DNA of 25,130 nt from Halocynthiibacter sp049608145 (GTDB lineage Bacteria; Pseudomonadota; Alphaproteobacteria; Rhodobacterales; Rhodobacteraceae): NCBI RefSeq assembly GCF_049608145.1, contig NZ_JBMYXF010000044.1, positions 1 to 25,130 on the forward strand. Reading direction: 5' to 3'. The translations under genes and the position numbers were made by a program. Below, one piece after another: positions 1 to 7,835 of this stretch (its first letter is position 1; every line of letters begins with the position of its first letter). Under the pieces are notes generated by a model. That model worked only from the letters and a program-made list of their open reading frames with translations. It ran no database searches and was not told the DNA's origin.

Positions 1-226
1 TGACGCACTGCCTGCACTGGCGCAGGAATTTAACGCGATCCTCGGCTTTATCGAAGAGCTGAACGAAGTTGACGTTGAAGGTGTTGAACCGATGACCTCT
101 GTGACGCCGCAGCGTTTGAAACGTCGCGTTGACGGTGTGACCGACGGCAATCAGCAGCAGGCTGTTTTGAAAAATGCGCCCGATGCGCGTGAAGGGTTCT
201 TTGCTGTGCCTAAGGTGGTTGAATAA
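1..226 (+). CDS. gatC: Glu/Asp-tRNA amidotransferase subunit C (3' end only)
   Basis: This is the C-terminal about 74 residues of GatC, open from base 2 to a TAA at 224-226. The 5' end lies outside the window. GatC is the small belt-like subunit of the GatCAB complex, which converts Glu-tRNA(Gln) or Asp-tRNA(Asn) to the amide form in the cytoplasm. The visible sequence carries the family pattern: a helix ending in LGFIEELNEVDVEGVEPM, then a VTPQRLKRR segment and a final REGFFAVPKVVE tail. The stop overlaps the ATG of gatA (TAATG), which implies translational coupling in an operon. The identification rests on the tail motif and the position directly before gatA. Confidence 0.93.
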   Translation, partial: DALPALAQEFNAILGFIEELNEVDVEGVEPMTSVTPQRLKRRVDGVTDGNQQQAVLKNAPDAREGFFAVPKVVE

Positions 227-1713
227 TGACTGAGCTGAACAAACTGACCATCGCTGATGCGCGTGACGGCATGCGCAAGGGCGATTTCACATCTGCTGAA
301 ATTACCGAAGCCTGCCTGACAGAAATCGACGGCGCATCCGCGCTGAACGCTTTTGTGCATGGCACTGCCGATATTGCACGTGAACAGGCCGCCGCTGCGG
401 ATGCACGTATCAAAGCCGGTGACGCGCCTGACATGTGCGGTATTCCTTTGGGGATCAAAGACTTGTTCTGCACCAAAGGCGTGCCAAGCCAAGCGGCTTC
501 GCGCATTTTGGAAGGCTTTAAGCCAGAATACGAAAGCACCATCACCAGCCAGTTGTTTGACGCGGGTGCTGTGATGCTTGGCAAGTTGAACATGGATGAA
601 TTCGCTATGGGGTCGTCTAATGAGACCTCCGTTTACGGCGATGTTGTGAACCCTTGGCGCCGTGAAGGCTCTGATGCGAAACTGACGCCTGGCGGTTCTT
701 CCGGTGGGTCCGCTTCTGCTGTTGCCGCGGATCTGTGTTTGGCGGCGACCGGTACTGATACCGGTGGTTCCATCCGTCAACCTGCGGCTTTCACCGGTAT
801 TACCGGCATCAAGCCAACCTATGGTCGGTGTTCCCGTTGGGGCGTTGTGGCCTTTGCCTCCAGCCTTGATCAAGCCGGTCCAATGACCAAAACCGTGCGC
901 GATTCTGCGATTATGTTGCAGGCGATGTGCGGTCATGATCCCAAAGACAGCACAAGCGCCGATCTGGCTGTGCCTGATTTTGAAGCGGCGATCACCGGTG
1001 ACATCCGCGGCAAGAAAATCGGTATTCCAAAAGAATATCACATGGATGGCATGCCTGCCGAAATCGAAGCGCTTTGGGCCGATGGCCGCGCGATGATGAA
1101 AGACGCGGGCGCTGAAATCGTTGACATTTCCCTGCCGCACACAAAATACGCTCTGCCGGCTTATTACGTGGTTGCGCCTGCGGAAGCGTCTTCCAACCTC
1201 GCGCGTTATGATGGTGTGCGTTACGGCCACCGTGCGACTTTGGGCGTGGGTGATGCGATTGACGACATGTACGAAAAGACCCGTGCCGAAGGGTTCGGAT
1301 CCGAAGTCCAACGTCGTGTGATGATCGGCACTTACGTGTTGTCTGCTGGTTTCTATGACGCCTATTACAACCGCGCGCGCCGTGTTCGCACCCTGATCAA
1401 ACAGGATTTCGAGAACGTGTTTAACGCCGGTGTCGATGCGATCCTGACCCCTGCGACGCCATCTGCGGCCTTCGGTCTGGGTGAGATGAAGAACGCTGAT
1501 CCCGTGCAAATGTACCTCAATGATGTCTTTACGGTCACAGTGAACATGGCGGGTCTTCCGGGCGTTGCTGTGCCTGCGGGCCTTGACAAACAAGGGCTTC
1601 CGCTTGGATTGCAATTGATTGGTCGTCCGTGGGAAGAAGGCGATCTGCTGAATTCCGCCGCTGTACTGGAACAGGCCGCTGGCTTTGTTTCCAAGCCGGG
1701 TAAATGGTGGTAA
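226..1713 (+). CDS. gatA: Glu/Asp-tRNA amidotransferase subunit A (amidase)
   Basis: GatA is the glutaminase/amidase subunit of GatCAB. It releases ammonia from glutamine for transamidation of mischarged tRNA in the cytoplasm. The 495-residue protein has the normal family length. It shows the amidase signature: GIKDLF with Lys78, the Gly/Ser-rich TPGGSSGGSAS with Ser158, and the downstream TDTGGSIRQPAAF with Ser182. By spacing these are the Lys / cis-Ser / Ser triad, with Ser182 the nucleophile. A conserved GIKPTYGRCSRWG stretch follows. The ATG at 226 overlaps the gatC stop, so the start is well fixed. gatB is not in the window; the next gene is an unrelated lipoprotein 38 bp on. A long antisense frame across this gene is a coding shadow. 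Confidence 0.98.
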   Translation: MTELNKLTIADARDGMRKGDFTSAEITEACLTEIDGASALNAFVHGTADIAREQAAAADARIKAGDAPDMCGIPLGIKDLFCTKGVPSQAASRILEGFKPEYESTITSQLFDAGAVMLGKLNMDEFAMGSSNETSVYGDVVNPWRREGSDAKLTPGGSSGGSASAVAADLCLAATGTDTGGSIRQPAAFTGITGIKPTYGRCSRWGVVAFASSLDQAGPMTKTVRDSAIMLQAMCGHDPKDSTSADLAVPDFEAAITGDIRGKKIGIPKEYHMDGMPAEIEALWADGRAMMKDAGAEIVDISLPHTKYALPAYYVVAPAEASSNLARYDGVRYGHRATLGVGDAIDDMYEKTRAEGFGSEVQRRVMIGTYVLSAGFYDAYYNRARRVRTLIKQDFENVFNAGVDAILTPATPSAAFGLGEMKNADPVQMYLNDVFTVTVNMAGLPGVAVPAGLDKQGLPLGLQLIGRPWEEGDLLNSAAVLEQAAGFVSKPGKWW

Positions 1714-1751
1714 AACCGGCTGATCAACAGTGAGAACAGGATATACGTGAC

Positions 1752-2465
1752 ATGCGGTTGAATAAAACAGCGACTATGGCTTTATGTGCTTTTGGCCTGA
1801 TTGCGGGCTGCACAAGCACGGCACCTGACAGTCAGTCTGGTGTTGGCTTTGGTAATTATGCCGACTATGAGGCGGATCGCCAGCGTCGTGAAGCTGAACT
1901 GCGCGGGGAAACTCTGCCGCCACGTATATCCACCGAACGTCCGACAACGACTGGCAACACTCCGTTGTCAACGGAAGAGATCTTGCAAACTGCAGGGGCC
2001 GCTGTTGGCGGTGAAACTGCAACGGGCGACACCCCGCGCGTTATTGGGGATCCGAACAATTCCGGCATCTCTGACGAACAGGATTTCACAGCCGTCAGCG
2101 GCCGTGAAACGATTGAAAGCGATGCGGAACGTATTGCAGCCAACCGTGCGAACTATGTTGTTGTTCAGCCAACAGCTGTGCCCACCCGCACCGGCAGTTC
2201 CGGCCCAAATATCGTTGAATTCGCCCTGTCGACCAACAACGCCGTCGGCACCTCGCTTTACAATCGGACAAATCTTCTGGCCGGGAACCGCTTTGAACGC
2301 AACTGCGCGAAATTCGGATCTTCGGATCAGGCACAGGAAGCCTTCCTGCGTTCCGGCGGGCCTGAACGTGACCGCACCGGGATTGACCCGGATGGTGATG
2401 GTTTCGCCTGTCACTGGGATCCGACACCGTTCCGCAATGTACGTCAGGCCACATCAGGAAACTGA
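1752..2465 (+). CDS. Lipoprotein with C-terminal excalibur-like calcium-binding domain
   Basis: This is a predicted 237-residue envelope lipoprotein. The N-terminus has a short basic head, a hydrophobic stretch and a lipobox LIAGC with the lipidated cysteine at residue 20. The middle (about 25-160) is polar, rich in Thr, Glu and Arg, and probably disordered. The C-terminal about 50 residues carry NCAKFGSSDQAQEAFL and then DPDGDGFACHWDP, the DxDxDGxxC pattern of excalibur domains, an EF-hand-like calcium loop with paired cysteines. An AGGA-like ribosome binding site lies before the ATG. The stop is two bases before the GTG of the amidase, so the two genes are probably co-transcribed and both may act on the cell envelope. 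The precise role is unknown. Confidence 0.85.
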   Translation: MRLNKTATMALCAFGLIAGCTSTAPDSQSGVGFGNYADYEADRQRREAELRGETLPPRISTERPTTTGNTPLSTEEILQTAGAAVGGETATGDTPRVIGDPNNSGISDEQDFTAVSGRETIESDAERIAANRANYVVVQPTAVPTRTGSSGPNIVEFALSTNNAVGTSLYNRTNLLAGNRFERNCAKFGSSDQAQEAFLRSGGPERDRTGIDPDGDGFACHWDPTPFRNVRQATSGN

Positions 2466-2467
2466 TC

Positions 2468-3175
2468 GTGCGGACTGCGTGCCCATCGGGTGTAAGCAAG
2501 CGTTGGTGTTCTCCTAATTTCGGTGAACGAAAAAACGGGGCACAGCCGGATATGGTTGTGCTTCACTACACAGCGATGGAAAGCTGCGATGCCGCTGCAG
2601 ATCGTTTGTGTGATCCCGAATTCGAAGTTTCGGCCCATTATCTGATCTCTGAAAACGGTGAAATCCATCAGCTGGTGGATGAAAGGCATCGTGCCTGGCA
2701 TGCCGGGCGCGGATCTTGGGGGTGCGTGACAGACGTGAATTCCCATTCCATCGGGATAGAACTTGCCAATACGGGCTTTCATCCGTTCCCGGATGTGCAG
2801 ATGGTTGCGCTGGAAAGCCTGTTGGCAGGCATTCTGGATCGTCACAAGATTGCCCCTGAACGGGTCATTGGTCACAGCGACATGGCGCCTGGCCGGAAAT
2901 CTGATCCGGGCCAGCGTTTCGACTGGCAACGTCTTGCGCGCCTGAACCTGTCTGTCTGGCCTGATCTTTCAGAGGCCCAGTATGAGGATGGTGATTTCAC
3001 CGCTTTGGCTGCGCGCTTTGGTTATCCGTCTGATGCGAACGCTGATGATCTTTTGAATGCGTTTCGTCTGCGTTTTCGTCCGGGGGCAGAAGGACCACTT
3101 CAGGCAGGCGATATCGCCGTGATGGCTGCACTTGCTGCAGGCTTCCCCGTTGACCCCGAGACAGAACAAGCCTAA
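2468..3175 (+). CDS. N-acetylmuramoyl-L-alanine amidase, AmpD/AmiD-like
   Basis: This zinc amidase of the Amidase_2 family cleaves the bond between N-acetylmuramic acid and L-alanine in peptidoglycan or anhydro-muropeptides. The AmpD pattern is complete: His33 (VLHYTAM), Glu98 (IGIELANTG), His136 (GHSDMAPGRKSDPG), Lys144 and Asp146. These have the same relative spacing as the His/Glu/His/Lys/Asp set of E. coli AmpD. Residues about 170-230 form a small helical domain like the C-terminal domain of AmiD, so the architecture is AmiD-like. No signal peptide or lipobox is visible, which suggests cytoplasmic muropeptide recycling rather than an outer-membrane site. The GTG start is chosen because AGGA sits 8 bp upstream and the preceding stop is adjacent. 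The gene's 3' end also carries the probable rnpB promoter. Confidence 0.92.
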   Translation: MRTACPSGVSKRWCSPNFGERKNGAQPDMVVLHYTAMESCDAAADRLCDPEFEVSAHYLISENGEIHQLVDERHRAWHAGRGSWGCVTDVNSHSIGIELANTGFHPFPDVQMVALESLLAGILDRHKIAPERVIGHSDMAPGRKSDPGQRFDWQRLARLNLSVWPDLSEAQYEDGDFTALAARFGYPSDANADDLLNAFRLRFRPGAEGPLQAGDIAVMAALAAGFPVDPETEQA

Positions 3176-3178
3176 GTG
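3150..3178 (+). promoter_or_regulatory. Probable rnpB promoter overlapping the amidase stop codon
   Basis: TTGACC at 3150-3155 matches a -35 box. With a 17-bp spacer the -10 position falls at 3173-3178 (TAAGTG, a weak match), on top of the amidase stop codon. That would start transcription at about 3185, exactly where the RNase P RNA helix P1 begins. The weak -10 keeps confidence moderate. A promoter must lie here if rnpB is made independently, because only 9 bp separate the two genes. Confidence 0.5.
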
Positions 3179-3184
3179 ACCCCT

Positions 3185-3592
3185 GCGTGGATGGCCGGAT
3201 GGTCGCGGGGCCTTGTTCAGCAATGGGCGGGCCGCGAGGAAAGTCCGGACTCCAGAAAGCAACGGTGCCAGGTAACGCCTGGCCAGGGTAACCTGAGGGA
3301 AAGCGCCACAGAAAAGAAACCGCCACTGCACGGGTCGGGCAACCGAAACTATCGGTGGTAAGGGTGAAACGGTGGAGTAAGAGCCCACCGCAATCCTGGC
3401 AACAGGAATGGCACGGCAAGCCCCACCGGGAGCAATGCCAAATAGGGACCGCGAGCAGCGCAAGCTGCGGGAATGCTTCTTCCCAGCAGGTTCGGGTTGG
3501 CAGCTATAGCGCGTTGGTGACAGCGGGCAGAGAAGAATGATCATCTATGGGGGCAACCCCGGGACAAAATCCGGCTTACAGGCCATCCACGC
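3185..3592 (+). ncRNA. rnpB: RNase P RNA (M1 RNA), bacterial type A
   Basis: This is the catalytic RNA of ribonuclease P, which removes 5' leaders from pre-tRNAs. The ends form a perfect 12-bp helix P1 (GCGTGGATGGCC at 3185-3196 with GGCCATCCACGC at 3581-3592). The universal core segments are present: GAGGAAAGTCCGGACTCC near 3237, GAAACGGTGGAGTAAGAGCCCACCG near 3366 (given by position and key bases), AGAAGAATGATCATC near 3531 and GACAAAATCCGGCTTACAGG near 3563. A length of about 408 nt is normal for an alphaproteobacterial type A RNA. Open reading frames crossing it on either strand are chance. The gene lies 9 bp after the amidase stop codon. Confidence 0.98.
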
Positions 3593-3629
3593 ACTTTACC
3601 ATTTTCTGCCATCAGGCGGGCTTTGTACC

Positions 3630-4109
3630 TCAAAGCCGGCGCGGCTGATCAAAGATAGTCGCCGGGCGGGGAATGCCTTCACGATCGGTGACATGGCGGG
3701 CGTAGGTTTCGATCTGAGGCGGGATGATCGTGCCACGCCGGGCCTCAGACAGATAGATATGCTTTGAATTTTCCGGCGTGATGTCAAACCAGTCTGGCTG
3801 ATCAAAACTACCCGCAAAGACACCGACGATCTGATCAAACCTTTCAAAGGTCAGATACAGACGCCCGCCGCAGTCAGAGCAGAAATGCAGCCAAAGATGT
3901 TTACCCGATCCTTCGGACAGTTGGCTCCAGGTTTTTGGTGTGCCCCGGATCAGGGAAAAACTGTCATGGGTGAAAATCGGTTCGATCATATAACCACTGC
4001 CGGTGGTCTGCTGACAGAATCGGCAGTGACAGGTTGTGACCCGAAGGGGTGGGGCCGTAACAAGATACCTGCACTGGCCACAAAGACAGCCGCCTTCCTG
4101 ATGTTCCAT
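3630..4109 (-). CDS. GFA-family (CENP-V/GFA domain) zinc-binding protein
   Basis: This is a 159-residue protein of the GFA family, named after glutathione-dependent formaldehyde-activating enzyme (Gfa). Most members have no proven reaction and are simply small zinc proteins. The zinc ligands are visible: GGCLCGQCRY with Cys8 and Cys10, then CHCRFCQQTTG with Cys27, Cys29 and Cys32, and later FCSDCGG with Cys77 and Cys80. The frame extends further upstream, but the ATG at 4109 is preferred because CGGAGGG lies 5 bp before it and the family begins just before the CxC motif. It is transcribed opposite to its neighbours and convergent with rnpB. The real substrate cannot be told from sequence. Confidence 0.88.
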   Translation of the reverse strand: MEHQEGGCLCGQCRYLVTAPPLRVTTCHCRFCQQTTGSGYMIEPIFTHDSFSLIRGTPKTWSQLSEGSGKHLWLHFCSDCGGRLYLTFERFDQIVGVFAGSFDQPDWFDITPENSKHIYLSEARRGTIIPPQIETYARHVTDREGIPRPATIFDQPRRL

Positions 4110-4155
4110 TGCACCCTCCGCACGTGTTACCAGGGGATAACATAGCATATTTTTA

Positions 4156-4168
4156 CGTGAATTTCACG
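4156..4168. promoter_or_regulatory. 13-bp palindrome between divergent GFA and rpmG genes
   Basis: CGTGAATTTCACG is a perfect inverted repeat of 6-bp arms around a single T. It sits in the about 180-bp divergent intergenic region, about 47 bp upstream of the GFA start and about 30 bp before the candidate rpmG -35 box. It has the form of a dimeric repressor operator, but the regulator is not known and chance is possible. Confidence 0.35.
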
Positions 4169-4196
4169 AATGATGCGGATTCCGGGCCTGAAGTGG

Positions 4197-4224
4197 TTGA
4201 CTTGGGGCCCAGGCGCGCTAAAAG
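4197..4224 (+). promoter_or_regulatory. Candidate rpmG promoter
   Basis: TTGACT at 4197-4202 is a good -35 match. TAAAAG at 4219-4224 follows after a 16-bp spacer as a weak -10. Transcription would start about 60 bp before the rpmG ATG. This is inferred from consensus only. Confidence 0.35.
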
Positions 4225-4291
4225 CAGGCTTCAAGAATTTCACGGGCGGGTGGATTCTGTTTCCTGCCGCCCCGTTGACTGGAGAAGACCC

Positions 4292-4459
4292 ATGGCGAAG
4301 CCGACCACAATTAAGATCCGTCTAAACTCGTCCGCGGGCACAGGCCACTTTTACGTGACGAAGAAAAATGCCCGTACGATGACCGAAAAGATGGTCGTAC
4401 GCAAATACGACCCGGTTGTGCGCAAGCATGTTGAATATAAAGAAGGCAAAATCAAGTAA
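4292..4459 (+). CDS. rpmG: Large ribosomal subunit protein bL33
   Basis: This 55-residue basic protein begins MAKPTTIKIRLNSSAGTGHF and contains YVTKKNARTMTEKM and a KYDPVVRKHVEYKEGKIK tail. It is a full-length bL33 of the 50S subunit. It is the cysteine-free form: the CxxC zinc pairs of the other paralogue type are absent, so it does not need zinc. GGAGAAG lies 5-11 bp before the ATG. The gene is monocistronic, with a probable promoter upstream and a strong terminator directly downstream. Confidence 0.98.
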   Translation: MAKPTTIKIRLNSSAGTGHFYVTKKNARTMTEKMVVRKYDPVVRKHVEYKEGKIK

Positions 4460-4481
4460 GCCCTTCGATATAAGACACAGC

Positions 4482-4523
4482 AAAAGCCGCGCAACCCCAT
4501 CGGGAAGCGCGGTTTTTCTTTTT
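4482..4523 (+). terminator. Rho-independent terminator after rpmG
   Basis: AAAAGCCGCGC at 4482-4492 pairs with GCGCGGTTTTT (ending about 4517) around a loop of about 14 nt, followed by CTTTTT. The stem has six G-C pairs, a G-U pair and an A-U extension, then a U-rich run. This is a textbook intrinsic terminator 23 bp after the rpmG stop. Confidence 0.9.
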
Positions 4524-4577
4524 GGACCCTCCCGCGCCCCCTCAACAGCCCATAGCTGAACCCCGCCGGAGAAGACC

Positions 4578-5147
4578 ATGCAGCATTTATCAGACCTGAA
4601 CGCCTTCACAGCCATCCTGCCACGCGCCACCCGCGTGCAGACGGCCAGTGGTCAGATGATTACCCTGCGTGTCGCCCGAAAGCGGGACTATGACGCGGTG
4701 GATCGGCTGTTGTCGCAAAGCTACCCAAAAATGCTGGCCGCGGATTATGCGCCATCGGTTCTGGCCCTTGCTATGCCAAAGATCGCAGGTGCGAATATGC
4801 GCTTGCTGCGTTCTGGCCGGTATTTCTTGGCCGAAAGTGAAGGCGGGCAATTGCTTGGGGCCGGGGGCTATAGCATCGAGGCCCCTGGCGGGCGCAAATC
4901 CCTTCCAGGCACCGCACATATCCGCCATGTGGTGGCCCATCACGCCCATCAGGGGCGCGGCATCGGGCGTGCCCTGTTGCGCCACACACTGGATCAGGCA
5001 GCACAGGAGGGCATCACCCGCTTTGACTGCCTGTCCACGTTGAATGCCGAAGGGTTCTATCAGGCGATCGGATTTCGTCGGGTTGGCGCGGTTGAATTGC
5101 CCCTTGCCCCGGGCATCCGCTTTCCTGCGGTGCAGATGCAATTGTGA
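4578..5147 (+). CDS. GNAT-family N-acetyltransferase
   Basis: This 189-residue protein of the GNAT superfamily transfers an acetyl group from acetyl-CoA to an unknown amine. After about 25 N-terminal residues the GNAT fold runs from about residue 28 to 185. The acetyl-CoA pyrophosphate-binding motif A is HQGRGIGRALLRHTL (about residues 125-139), matching Q/RxxGxG/A. Motif B follows as a LSTLNAEGFYQAIGFRRVG segment, in which NAEGFYQAIGF is the typical family ending. GGAGAAG lies about 6 bp before the ATG. It is probably a cytoplasmic single-gene unit. It is the last intact core gene on this side: IS481 sequence begins almost directly after its stop. Confidence 0.9.
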   Translation: MQHLSDLNAFTAILPRATRVQTASGQMITLRVARKRDYDAVDRLLSQSYPKMLAADYAPSVLALAMPKIAGANMRLLRSGRYFLAESEGGQLLGAGGYSIEAPGGRKSLPGTAHIRHVVAHHAHQGRGIGRALLRHTLDQAAQEGITRFDCLSTLNAEGFYQAIGFRRVGAVELPLAPGIRFPAVQMQL

Positions 5148-5158
5148 AGTGAGTGACG

Positions 5159-5479
5159 TCGGGCCGGGAACTTGGGGTCAATGTCAAAGCGGTAGCCAAT
5201 TGGCGCAAGCGCGAGACTTAGGAGCATCGCCTGACCAGCCAAATCACCCTTGGAAAAATGGTCAGGTCGAGCGCATGAACCGAACAATCAAGGATGCGGT
5301 TGTCAAACGCGGTCACTACGACAGCCATGACCAACTCCGCATGCATCTCGGCGATTTCCTAGATGCCTACAATGGTGCGCACCGTTTCAAGACACTCAGC
5401 GATCTAACGGCGTACGGATACATTCGCAAAATCGGGACTTCTGAACCGGATCCTCCAGATGCCGGGACTGAACACCTAG
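5159..5479 (+). pseudogene. IS481-family transposase remnant (internal deletion)
   Basis: Two pieces of an IS481-type transposase lie next to each other in different frames. The first, 5159 to about 5230, encodes SGRELGVNVKAVANWRKRET, which resembles the N-terminal helix-turn-helix of these transposases, and runs into a stop. The second, from about 5238, encodes NHPWKNGQVERMNRTIKDAV and DFLDAYNGAHRFKTLSDLT, the end of the integrase catalytic core with its Glu in GQVERMNRT. Near 5450 the frame breaks again. The ordinary family ending QMPGLNT plus TAG is still readable in another frame at 5456-5479. Most of the middle of the protein, including the first catalytic Asp residues, is gone, so the element is dead. 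It abuts the GNAT gene. Confidence 0.85.
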
Positions 5480-5844
5480 CTAAATCTCAATTCTGTCCCA
5501 CAGGTGCTGACATCGGACAGCGATCACAATAAAAGTGTCGATGTCCGGCGCAGCATCTGCCTTAACAATCCAAAGCATGCCCACATCCTGACCTTGCTTC
5601 CGGAAAGTCGGATGTGGGGTATGGAACCTATAGCACCATCGCCCGCTTTTGCGCTTCGCCATCATAGCTACAATCGCCCCCGTGTATGCTAGATATAGCG
5701 TTATGGGGTGACTTATTATGGGGAAAATTTGAAAGTGAACTTTGGAAAATGCAAGCGCATATAGCCAAGAGCCAACCTTGCATGACCCAGGCCAATCAAA
5801 GGGCTATTTGATCACGACGTTGCACTTAATGAAGTCGGCGACTT
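5480..5844. other. Gene-free stretch between IS481 remnant and oxidase fragment
   Basis: No convincing gene is seen on either strand. Short frames of about 60 residues occur but have no recognisable motif and no ribosome binding site. The first bases after 5479 may contain the lost end of the IS481 element. The composition becomes more AT-rich towards 5844. The stretch is probably debris from the insertions on either side. Confidence 0.5.
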
Positions 5845-6645
5845 TCACAGTTCGATGTAGTTATCAAGAACGACTCCGGGATTCATAATGCCCCTTGGAT
5901 CAAGTGCGTTTTTAATCGCCTTTAATGCTGCAAACTTGGCTGGGTCCGTGTATTTCTCAAGCGCATTCACCTTTATTCTTCCGATGCCGTGTTCCGCACT
6001 GAGCGATCCCTGTAGCTTGTGAATCGCATCATAAACCAACTCATCTATCTGCGGCTTCAAACCCATATACGCGTCACGGACCTCACCCTTAGGCGGAAAG
6101 ACGTTGAAGTGTAGATTTCCATCGCCAAGATGGCCGAAGAAATTGATGCGCAGCGGCGCAAGGCCCTGGAGTTCGCTGATCGTGTTTTCGACAAAATGTG
6201 GTATATTTCCAAGTGGGAGGGAAACGTAATGGCTGGCTATCGCTCCGATCAGGCGGTTGGCCTCGGGGATATGTTCGCGTGCATTCCAGAAATCGTTGCG
6301 TTGCGTTTCGGATTGCGCGATCAACCCGTCAGGCACCAATCCGGCCTCCAGACCGAATTCGAACAATTCCATCAGCATGTCTTCGCCATTCTGGGTGTCC
6401 CCAAGACCAAGGTCGATCAGAACTGACCAATCCGGACTGTCCTCAAACGGTTGGTGCAGGTCTGGCATCGTTTCGGATAGAAATTCAAAGCCGCTCCCCT
6501 GGATCAGTTCAAAGGCCGAAATCGCATCGCCTGCGATTTTTCGCGCCTGTTGCAACAGTTCCAACGCTGTCTGCGGAGACTCAACAGCCATGACAGAGGT
6601 GCAATAACTGGTTGGTCGAGGGAACAGTTTCAGTGATGCCGCCGT
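5845..6645 (-). pseudogene. 3' half of FAD-linked oxidase (lactate/2-hydroxyglutarate dehydrogenase type)
   Basis: About 266 residues match the C-terminal half of FAD-linked oxidases of the GlcD / D-lactate / D-2-hydroxyglutarate dehydrogenase group. The readable motifs are ITAASLKLFPRP, FFGHLGDGNLHFNV (the metal/substrate His motif) and SAEHGIGRIK, with LDPRGIMNPGVVL at the end. This half shapes the substrate site. The N-terminal FAD-binding (PCMH) half is missing altogether. The break is at about 6640-6655, where the reading frame passes without a stop into IS5 transposase sequence (GGMNTNLHAVTGTAGRP). The open frame therefore extends to 6801 as a meaningless chimera. No promoter or start belongs to it. 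Enzyme activity is not expected without the FAD domain. Confidence 0.88.
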
Positions 6646-7064
6646 AATGACAATCCGTATTGGCCGTCCGGCAGTGCCGGTTACCGCATGCAAGTTGGTA
6701 TTCATGCCACCCTTGGTTTGCTGGCAAACCACTGCCGGACAGTGGATAAGTGGCATCCATAGCAATAGTATTGTTGCCGGGTGCTTCGGCAGCCAAACCA
6801 TTCATAATCCGAACGAAGACACCAAGATCGCTCCCGCTGCCCGGCAACATATTCGTAGAATGTGTGAGAGGAGGCGCTTCCAGCGATTGTATAGCGTCTA
6901 TGGATGCCCATATTCAGCAGGTGCGCCCACCACCTTAACCCATTGCGATTGATGAATATAATCCCACTCACAACACGCTTATCATCAATCCGAGCTTTCC
7001 CTCGAGTCTTTGGAAAATACGGCCGAAGTCGGGCCATTTGATCGTCGCTTAACCAGTACAAATT
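6646..7064 (-). pseudogene. IS5-family transposase remnant, N-terminal half
   Basis: Read from 7064 downward, the minus strand gives NLYWLSDDQMARLRPYFPK, then GIIFINRNGLRW. After frame changes it gives GAPAEYGHP-stop-TLYNRWKR, GVFVRIMNGLAAEAPGNNTI with the catalytic-region AMDATY, and finally GGMNTNLHAVTGTAGRP. This is the order of an IS5 (IS427-like) transposase N-terminal half. At least three frameshifts and one in-frame stop make it non-functional. The left edge is fused to the oxidase fragment. The C-terminal half is absent here, but a plus-strand IS5 C-terminal piece is found at 14976-15110. Confidence 0.85.
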
Positions 7065-7144
7065 GTTTATTATCACGCCCAAACCAGTGGGGGCGGTGAA
7101 CCATAGCCTAAACATAACCTCAAGAGAATTAATGGGTCCTGAGC

Positions 7145-7737
7145 CTAGAAGGTAAGAACGGCAAGCTGAAGAAGCTGTTGGCAGAACAGATGCTCGACAA
7201 TGCAATGTTGGGAGACATCAATTCAAAAAAATGGTGACGCCCGTTGGAAAGCGGAAAGCTGTGGCGCATCTGATGGAAACCCATCAAGTCATTCAGCGGC
7301 GGGCGTGTGATGTTTTGCAGATCGATAGATCAACTGTGCGGTATCTGCCGCGTCATGGTGATGATGCCGAACTGCAAGATGCAACCAAACGGGTTTCGCG
7401 AGAACGGCGATGGTTTGGTTGCGGTCGTGTCCACGTGATGATCGCGCGGGAAGGTGGGGCCATTTATATCGATGAAAAGCTTCAGGTGCGCCGCAGGGGG
7501 GGAAGCGAGCCTTGGGTACAAGAAAACCAATGGCATTGCCTTATGGTCCAAACCAGCGCCCCCTCTCGAACATATGCAAGCATGTCCTGCCGGGCAACGG
7601 ACCACATTCAGCATTGGGCAACCTTACACCGTTGGAATTTTTGCAGAGAAAGACAATGGACAAGATGGCGGCTTAACGCCAACGATTTAACCCCAAGAGC
7701 TCCGCGCAAAGCTGGAGGAAACTTGGGGCTCAGGTCA
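7145..7737 (+). pseudogene. IS3-family element remnant (end of orfA, deleted orfB)
   Basis: Bases 7145-7237 encode LEGKNGKLKKLLAEQMLDN and end SKKW-stop, the C-terminus of an IS3 OrfA with its leucine-zipper-like helix. OrfB starts at the overlapping ATG 7231 (ATGGTGA), the usual IS3 arrangement. It begins MVTPVGKRKAVAHLMETHQV and reaches VSRERRWFGCGRVHVMIARE. After a frame change the piece ALGTRKPMALP follows, and then directly the extreme C-terminus GPHSALGNLTPLEF with DKMAA-stop at 7676. The DDE catalytic core has been deleted. GGAGGAAACTTGGGGCTCAG followed by GTCA (7714-7737) ends in CA and could be the right terminal inverted repeat, but no matching left end is seen. The element is dead. 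Confidence 0.85.
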
Positions 7738-7835
7738 GTGGTGAAATGAGATTCGTAAAAGACCTGTTCAAATGAATGTATAATCATAGAAAACAGACCT
7801 TTATGGGGCCTGAAACAGTTAATGCAACAGACCCC

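Noticed and set aside
151..1614. 487-codon open frame on the minus strand opposite gatA
   Set aside because: It is fully antisense to a certain gatA with all catalytic residues, has no family motifs, and is rich in His/Arg/Thr as expected from reverse-complemented GC-rich codons.
2969..3544. 191- and 140-codon minus-strand frames across the end of the amidase gene and rnpB
   Set aside because: They overlap a structurally certain RNase P RNA and show no protein motif.
4590..5141. 183-codon minus-strand frame opposite the GNAT gene
   Set aside because: The plus strand has a clear acetyl-CoA binding motif and ribosome binding site; the antisense product has no recognisable features.
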